In this document: positions 59,604 to 64,000 of the stretch, in pieces
Numbering within the stretch: position 1 is the stretch's first letter
Layout of the letters: every line of letters begins with the position of its first letter
Notes under the pieces: generated by a model
Told to the model about the DNA's origin: nothing
Databases searched by the model: none
What the model saw: only the letters and a program-made list of their open reading frames with translations
Program-made: the position numbers and the translations under genes
From: Corynebacterium pollutisoli
GTDB taxonomy: Bacteria; Actinomycetota; Actinomycetes; Mycobacteriales; Mycobacteriaceae
Assembly (NCBI RefSeq): GCF_900177745.1
Contig: NZ_FXAR01000004.1
Span: 62,001-126,000, forward strand
DNA: 64,000 nt
Direction: 5' to 3'

Positions 59604-60807
59604 TCACGGCCGCCACCAGCGCGAGCAGACTGACCACCACCACCGCGATGATCCCCGGTTCCTCCCAGGGCCGGGGATCGTCCGCGTCGTGGACACCCGG
59701 GACCTCTGCCGGGTCCTGCTCCGGGGCCGGGGTGGGGGCGGGCTCCTCCTCGTCGACGACCACCGGTTCCAGCAGGCCGACGCCCTCGCCGGCGGGGACG
59801 GGCAGGGCGGCGTCGATGAGCAGGCGGGCCTGCTCCCATGGGCGGGCCTTCTCCGTGGTGGTGTCGAGGATGACGGTGAACACCCGGCGGCCGTCCTGCT
59901 CCTTCGCGCCGACGAAGGTGTGGTTGGCGTCGTCGGTGAAGCCGGTCTTGCCGCCGAGTCCGTGCTCGTCGTTCATGAGCAGTCCGTTGTCGTTCCACAC
60001 CTCGAACCCGGGCAGGTCGTCGAAACCGGGGAAGGGGATGTGGTCGGTGTTCATGATCTCCGCCAGCCGCGGGGTGGCGTAGGCCGCGCGGTAGATGAGT
60101 CCCATGTCGAAGGCGGAGGTGGACATGCCGGGGGCGTCGAGGCCGGAGTAGCTGGCCGCGCGGGTGTCCGTGGTGCCCAGCTCCCGGGCCAGCCTGTTGA
60201 CCTTCTCCAGCGTCGCCTCGTCGCCGCCGAGCTCCTGCGCCAGGGCGTGGGCGGCGTCGTTGCCGGAGGCCAGCATGAGCCCGTGGAGCAGCTCGTCGAC
60301 GGTGTAGGTGCCGCCCTCGCCGATGCCTACGGCGGAGCCGATCTGCTCCGCGGACGCCCGGTCGATGACGACCTCCCGCGCCGGGTCGAGTTCCTCGAGC
60401 GCGACCATCGCCAGCAGGACCTTGATGATGCTCGCCGGACGGTAGCGCCCGTGCGGGTCCTTCGCCGCGATGACCTCGCCGGTGTCCATGTCCGCCACGA
60501 GCCAGGCGCTGGCGTGGACTTCCTCGGGCACGTCGAAACCGCGCGGCGCGGTGACCCCGCAGGGCCCGTCGACGACGACGGGCAGGGGAGTGGGGTCCGC
60601 GCCGGGCTGCGGCACCTCGGAGGTGGTCCGCGGTTCCGGTGGGGTGAGCACGTTCGGGCAGTTGTCGGTGTCGGGGGCGTGCTCGCGCGTGGTGATCTCC
60701 GGTTCCGTGGATTCGGGGGTCTCCGGCGCGTCGGGGGCGGGCATGGGCGGCAGCGTGAGCGCAACCGCCAGCGTGAGTGAGGCGAGCATCTTCATGACGA
60801 AAGACAT
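59545..60807 (-). CDS. D-alanyl-D-alanine carboxypeptidase (PBP5/DacB type)
   Basis: 420-aa secreted and membrane-anchored penicillin-binding protein trimming D-Ala from peptidoglycan. Signal peptide at residues 1-20, then a Pro/Thr-rich linker. Catalytic SxxK in RPASIIKV (about Ser125), SxN in LASGNDAAH, KTG in LGGKTGFTDD (about Lys286). A C-terminal helix (IIAVVVVSLLALVAAVISV) and a basic tail anchor it. ATG at 60807; the one 4 codons later is possible. Confidence 0.9.
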   Translation of the reverse strand: MSFVMKMLASLTLAVALTLPPMPAPDAPETPESTEPEITTREHAPDTDNCPNVLTPPEPRTTSEVPQPGADPTPLPVVVDGPCGVTAPRGFDVPEEVHASAWLVADMDTGEVIAAKDPHGRYRPASIIKVLLAMVALEELDPAREVVIDRASAEQIGSAVGIGEGGTYTVDELLHGLMLASGNDAAHALAQELGGDEATLEKVNRLARELGTTDTRAASYSGLDAPGMSTSAFDMGLIYRAAYATPRLAEIMNTDHIPFPGFDDLPGFEVWNDNGLLMNDEHGLGGKTGFTDDANHTFVGAKEQDGRRVFTVILDTTTEKARPWEQARLLIDAALPVPAGEGVGLLEPVVVDEEEPAPTPAPEQDPAEVPGVHDADDPRPWEEPGIIAVVVVSLLALVAAVISVRTSGRPRRRPSGRGNR

Positions 60808-60833
60808 CGTATGCCCCCGTTAGGATGGTCCCC

Positions 60834-61772
60834 ATGAGCGACATTTCCGACCTTCCCAAGGTCCTCCTCCACGACCACCTCGCCGGCCCGCCCGCGCAGA
60901 CCCCCGCCGAGCTGACCGCCCAGGTCAGGGCGCATCTCGAGCGGCTCGTGGAGGACCACGTGGTCTACGTCGAGCTGCGCATCTCGCCGCACCTGCACAC
61001 CACCGGTGGGCTGACCCTCCAGGAGGTCGTCGACTGCGCCGTCGCTGGCCTCGACGTCCCGCTTATCGACGCCCGCCTGATCCCCACCGCCCACCCCGGA
61101 CAGGATCCCACCGCCCTCGCGGAGCTGGTGGTGCGCAACCACGGCCCCCACATCGCCGGTTTCGACGTGGCCGGCGAATTCACCGGTCTGTCCGAGTTCG
61201 CGGACGCCTTCCTTCTGCTCCGCGAGAACTACGTGCCCTTCTCAGTCCACGCCGGCCTCCACGGCGGCATCGACGAGATCGGCGAGGCGGTGCAGGCCGG
61301 TGCGGTGCGCCTCGGGCACGCCGTGGCGCTCATCGACGACTTCCACATCGACACCGAGGGCTTCGAGGGCGTGCTGCCCGGGAAGATCTCCGGCTGGGTA
61401 CGCGACCGCCACCTCACCATCGAGACCGCCCCGTCTCTCGAGGTCTCCCTCGGCGTCGTCGACGAGTACTCCGAGCACCCGCTCACCCTGCTGCAGCAGC
61501 TCGGTTTCACCTGCACGGTCAACACCGCGCAGCTCGAGGCGGCGGGCAGCCTGAGCGCCGAGTTCGAGCGGCTGGAGCAGATCTTCGGCTACGGGCTGGA
61601 GGAGTTCTTCGACCTCACCGTCAACGCCGTGCGTGGTGCCTTCCTCACGGAGGTCGAGCGTCAGGACCTCCTCGAGCGCGTCATCCTCCCCGCCTACGAG
61701 TCCCAGGATCTGCAGGCCGGGCTCGATGAGTTCGCCGGCGCCGACACTGACGCTGACACGGACGACTCGTAA
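60834..61772 (+). CDS. Adenosine deaminase-like protein, catalytic residues missing
   Basis: 312-aa TIM-barrel protein of the adenosine/AMP deaminase superfamily. The first metal motif HxH is present (LLHDHLAG) and a later histidine in LGHAVAL. But the family's HAGE reads HAGLHGG (proton-shuttling Glu replaced by Leu), and the Asp-Asp at the last metal site reads CTVNTAQ. So it probably does not deaminate adenosine; it may be a binding or regulatory derivative or act on another substrate. ATG at 60834. A copy of the 13-mer lies in the gene, and a large palindrome follows the stop. Confidence 0.8.
   Translation: MSDISDLPKVLLHDHLAGPPAQTPAELTAQVRAHLERLVEDHVVYVELRISPHLHTTGGLTLQEVVDCAVAGLDVPLIDARLIPTAHPGQDPTALAELVVRNHGPHIAGFDVAGEFTGLSEFADAFLLLRENYVPFSVHAGLHGGIDEIGEAVQAGAVRLGHAVALIDDFHIDTEGFEGVLPGKISGWVRDRHLTIETAPSLEVSLGVVDEYSEHPLTLLQQLGFTCTVNTAQLEAAGSLSAEFERLEQIFGYGLEEFFDLTVNAVRGAFLTEVERQDLLERVILPAYESQDLQAGLDEFAGADTDADTDDS
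61061..61073 (-). repeat. 13-mer, copy 10 (inside the ADA-like gene)
   Basis: Exact GCTTATCGACGCC; encodes (P)LIDA. Confidence 0.9.
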
Positions 61773-61818
61773 TTACGTGAGGTCGGACCTCCGTTAGGTC
61801 GGAGGCGGCACACGTGAA

Positions 61819-61873
61819 ACGCCACCCTCCTCCCGTAAATACGAGCGACGTATTTACGAGAGGAGCGTGGCGT
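61819..61873. terminator. 55-bp near-perfect palindrome between convergent genes
   Basis: Arms ACGCCAC-c-CTCCTC-c-CGTAAATACG and complement, 5-nt loop AGCGA, only two mismatches. Followed by TTTCACG on the minus strand. AT-rich core in a GC-rich genome. Likely bidirectional terminator; its right end runs into a copy of the 13-mer. Confidence 0.7.
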
Positions 61874-61881
61874 CGATAAGC
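61869..61881 (+). repeat. 13-mer, copy 11 (at the palindrome edge)
   Basis: Exact GGCGTCGATAAGC, intergenic, first five bases inside the palindrome. Confidence 0.9.
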
Positions 61882-61893
61882 GACCGTCGGCCG

Positions 61894-63123
61894 TCAGAAC
61901 TTCGAGAAACGCTTGACCAGCATCTCCTCCAGCTCCTTCCACGCGTTCGCGTGATCGGAGTAGGGCTTGGAGGGCACGTAGCCGGCGGTCTCGGTGGAGC
62001 CGAGCATGTAGGACAGGTAGTCCTGGGTGCGCGGGTTGGCCAGCAGGTAGGAGTTGAGCGAGTCGTCGGCGGCCCAGTCGGCGGCGTCGGCGAACAGCTC
62101 GTAACCGCGGCCCATCTGGGCCGTGTCGACGGCGTCCGGTCCCTTGCCGATGTCGGAGACCAGGCCCTGGAAGGAGTACTGGTTGTCCGGGTGGACGGTG
62201 ACGTCGAGTTCACCGGCGTTGGCGTGGGTCATGACGGTCTCCCATGTGGCCAGACCCGCCATGTCGTGCTCGTCGTTCTCCACCAGCCAGCGGGCGAGCT
62301 GACGGGTGGTGGGGAAGGTGAAGATCTCGCCGTGGCGGCCGAGGAACACGGGCGCACCGTCGACATAGGTGCGCAGGGTGTAGACGGACTTGCCGTCGAG
62401 GGTGATCTTCACCGGGTCGATGCCGGCGACGCCCCACACGGAGGAGTCGTACGGGTCGGCCTGCTCCTCGGCCTCCTTGGCGGCGGCCTCCGCGGCAGCG
62501 CGGGCCTCGGCGGTGCGGACGCGGGCGTCGTCGATGAGCTTCTGTGCCTCGGTGGTGGCGGCGTCGTCGACGTCGATGACGCGCACCTGCTCGTCGAGGG
62601 AGGCGACGACCTTGTCCCAGTTGCTCAGCACCGCGCGGCCGACGGCGGACCACTCGCCGAGACCGTGCTCACCGGCGTAGTGGTCGGCGCCGCGCTGGAC
62701 GTTGCCGAGGACGGAGTGGGAGGCGAAGAAGAGGACGGCGTCGTCGGCGCCCGTGACCTCCGCGAGGGACTTGGACACCTGGAAGACGCGGCCCAGGGTG
62801 GAGACGTTCTCGTAGGAGGGGCGCCCGGCCAGCACCGCGGGGGCGCCGATGATGTCGAAGGACTCCTTCTTGTCCGGCACGATCTGATCCGCCGGCTGCG
62901 CGTCGAACGCGCCCCACTTCGGGTGGGAGGTGAGGTCGTGGCGCTTCCCGGAACGCAGGAAGGCGTACATCTTCGCGGGGGAGGTGAAGAGGAACAGCCC
63001 GGCGTCGTCGCCGAGGAAGGCCTGCCACTCGGCTCCGTGCTCCTTCCAGGTCGGTGCCCACAGGGTGTAGAAGTCGCCCTCGGTCAGAGACAGTTTCACG
63101 GGGATGATCGCACGGGAGGTCAT
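61894..63123 (-). CDS. Hypothetical protein with internal duplication
   Basis: 409-aa soluble protein. Two similar segments: about residues 9-73 (VKLSLTEGDFYTLWAP, LFLFTSPAKMYAFLRSGKRHDL) and about 236-300 (VKITLDGKSVYTLRTY, IFTFPTTRQLARWLVENDEHDM). Between them runs an Ala/Glu-rich coiled coil (about 183-225). No catalytic motif is evident. ATG at 63123. Conserved in Corynebacterium as far as I can judge; function unknown. Confidence 0.8.
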   Translation of the reverse strand: MTSRAIIPVKLSLTEGDFYTLWAPTWKEHGAEWQAFLGDDAGLFLFTSPAKMYAFLRSGKRHDLTSHPKWGAFDAQPADQIVPDKKESFDIIGAPAVLAGRPSYENVSTLGRVFQVSKSLAEVTGADDAVLFFASHSVLGNVQRGADHYAGEHGLGEWSAVGRAVLSNWDKVVASLDEQVRVIDVDDAATTEAQKLIDDARVRTAEARAAAEAAAKEAEEQADPYDSSVWGVAGIDPVKITLDGKSVYTLRTYVDGAPVFLGRHGEIFTFPTTRQLARWLVENDEHDMAGLATWETVMTHANAGELDVTVHPDNQYSFQGLVSDIGKGPDAVDTAQMGRGYELFADAADWAADDSLNSYLLANPRTQDYLSYMLGSTETAGYVPSKPYSDHANAWKELEEMLVKRFSKF

Positions 63124-63145
63124 GGGGCGGGATTCTACCGGAGAC

Positions 63146-64000
63146 CTACCCTGTCGGCCGCCAGAAGCCCTTGAACGCCATGCCCATGTTCGTCGTGCGC
63201 ACCGGATTGAGCGACACCGGGTCACCCGCCTCGATGAGCTGCCCGTCGCCGGCGTACATGGCCACGTGCCCGTCCCACACCGCGAGATCCCCGGGTTGCA
63301 GCTGGTCCGCCGATACCTGCACGCCGACGTTCTGCTCCTGCGCCAGGCGCGGCAACTCCACCCCGGCCTGGCGGTACGCCCACTGGGTCAACCCGCTGCA
63401 GTCGAAGCCCGCCGGCGTCGTGCCGCCCCACACGTACGGGGTGCCCAGGGCGCTCATCGCCGCCGCGACGGCGGCCTCACCGGCCTGCTTATCGACGCCC
63501 CCGTCCGTCCCCGCCTCCACCACCGGCACCGGTGCCTCCGGGTCGGCGGGGGCCGTCGGCAGCGCGGCCGCGTGATGGGTGGCCGTCACCCGGTCGAGGT
63601 CGTCGGCCAGCGGATCGAGCACCGCGTCGAGGTCGGTGATCCGGCCGGTGGCCTCCCCTAAGAACGTCGCCGCCAGGTGCTGCAGTTCCAGGAGGGCCCC
63701 GAGCTGCGCGCCGGGCACCGGGGAGAAGAACCTCGGCAACACCCCCACCGCCTGCTGGAGCAACCCCTGCGTCAGATGGGTGAGCTCCGCACGGGTCGCC
63801 TCCACGTGCGCGGCGGCGTGGTCGCTGATCCGGGAGACCAGATCCCGGTCCCCGCTGAGATGCCCCGCCACCTCCACCAGCGTCGTCCCGCCGGGGGAAC
63901 CGTGGGCGATCATCTCCGCCAACGGCACCGCCGCCCCGAAATCCGGCAACGGCGGGAGGTGAACCGGTGAGACCTCCGCCGGGGCGAGGTCCACGATGTG
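63146..64000 (-). CDS. NlpC/P60 peptidoglycan hydrolase (possibly cut by right edge)
   Basis: The C-terminal NlpC/P60 domain (about the last 110 residues) has the catalytic cysteine in GFDCSGLTQWAY and histidine in WDGHVAMYAG. These enzymes cut D-gamma-glutamyl-diamino acid bonds in the cell wall. The N-terminal about 150 residues are helical (coiled-coil-like) with no signal peptide visible. A GTG at 63994 could be the start, but the frame stays open to the window edge, so a leader may lie outside. Confidence 0.88.
   Translation of the reverse strand, partial: HIVDLAPAEVSPVHLPPLPDFGAAVPLAEMIAHGSPGGTTLVEVAGHLSGDRDLVSRISDHAAAHVEATRAELTHLTQGLLQQAVGVLPRFFSPVPGAQLGALLELQHLAATFLGEATGRITDLDAVLDPLADDLDRVTATHHAAALPTAPADPEAPVPVVEAGTDGGVDKQAGEAAVAAAMSALGTPYVWGGTTPAGFDCSGLTQWAYRQAGVELPRLAQEQNVGVQVSADQLQPGDLAVWDGHVAMYAGDGQLIEAGDPVSLNPVRTTNMGMAFKGFWRPTG
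63487..63499 (-). repeat. 13-mer, copy 12 (inside the NlpC/P60 gene)
   Basis: Exact GCTTATCGACGCC; on the coding strand it reads GVDK(Q). Confidence 0.9.

Noticed and set aside
61811..61820. CACGTGAAAC, a possible ParB parS half-site
   Set aside because: Only one half matches the parS consensus; the other half is not complementary, and no parA/parB or origin-type gene is near.

Overview
The window looks like a chromosomal segment of a high-GC Corynebacterium (Mycobacteriales). The evidence is a GC-rich base composition with strong G/C at third codon positions, many GTG starts, and a gene order (alr-tsaE ... tsaB-rimI-tsaD-groES-groEL-whiB-sigD-rsdA-DUF5319-guaB-guaB3-guaA) that matches the corynebacterial/mycobacterial core. 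A monomeric isocitrate dehydrogenase, adjacent metX/metY with McbR-type operators and an EsrISR-like envelope-stress locus also fit. No rRNA, tRNA, IS element, prophage or CRISPR array was seen.

Layout. 1-2.9 kb: ferredoxin fragment, maleylacetate reductase, alr, tsaE. 2.9-6.3 kb: accessory genes, namely a CHAT-domain protease candidate with a coupled small protein, an LpqH-like lipoprotein and a surface protein. 6.6-9.8 kb: a tyrosine phenol-lyase-like PLP enzyme divergent from a YidE/AspT transporter. 9.9-13.2 kb: the t6A operon tsaB-rimI-tsaD. 13.2-15.3 kb: CIRCE-controlled groES-groEL. 15.3-18.3 kb: WhiB, SigD/RsdA and a surface protein. 18.6-26 kb: purine genes guaB, guaB3 and guaA with an exporter and a PAS protein. 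26-30.6 kb: serine hydrolase and EsrI/EsrS/EsrR. 31.5-45 kb: imuA'-imuB, later dnaE2, with MerR/SulP and metNIQ between them. 45-51.8 kb: PH-domain proteins, trmL, folD, metX, metY. 52-64 kb: icd, xth, a TRIC/UPF0126-type membrane protein, trpS, YhjD, an RDD protein, a DD-carboxypeptidase, an ADA-like protein, a duplicated-domain protein and NlpC/P60.

Functional links. metX, metY and metQNI form a dispersed methionine regulon; McbR-like boxes (TAGAC-N6-GTCTA type) lie near each. ImuA', ImuB and DnaE2 make the actinobacterial SOS mutasome. EsrI (PspC domain) faces EsrS-EsrR divergently. SigD and RsdA form a sigma/anti-sigma pair beside a WhiB regulator.

Unexplained structure. A 13-mer, GGCGTCGATAAGC (or its complement), occurs 11 times exactly plus one 12/13 copy, split 6/6 between strands. 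It is in genes in all three reading phases, and its four intergenic copies all lie in or next to terminator hairpins. This is the pattern of a DNA-uptake- or recombination-type signal, not of a protein motif. Two further unexplained items are a pair of noncoding elements about 73% alike (18.4 and 38.7 kb) and an inverted array of 14-bp repeats after tsaD. Five genes carry six apparent single-base frameshifts and metX lacks a normal start codon, so either the assembly has residual indels or several accessory genes are decaying.
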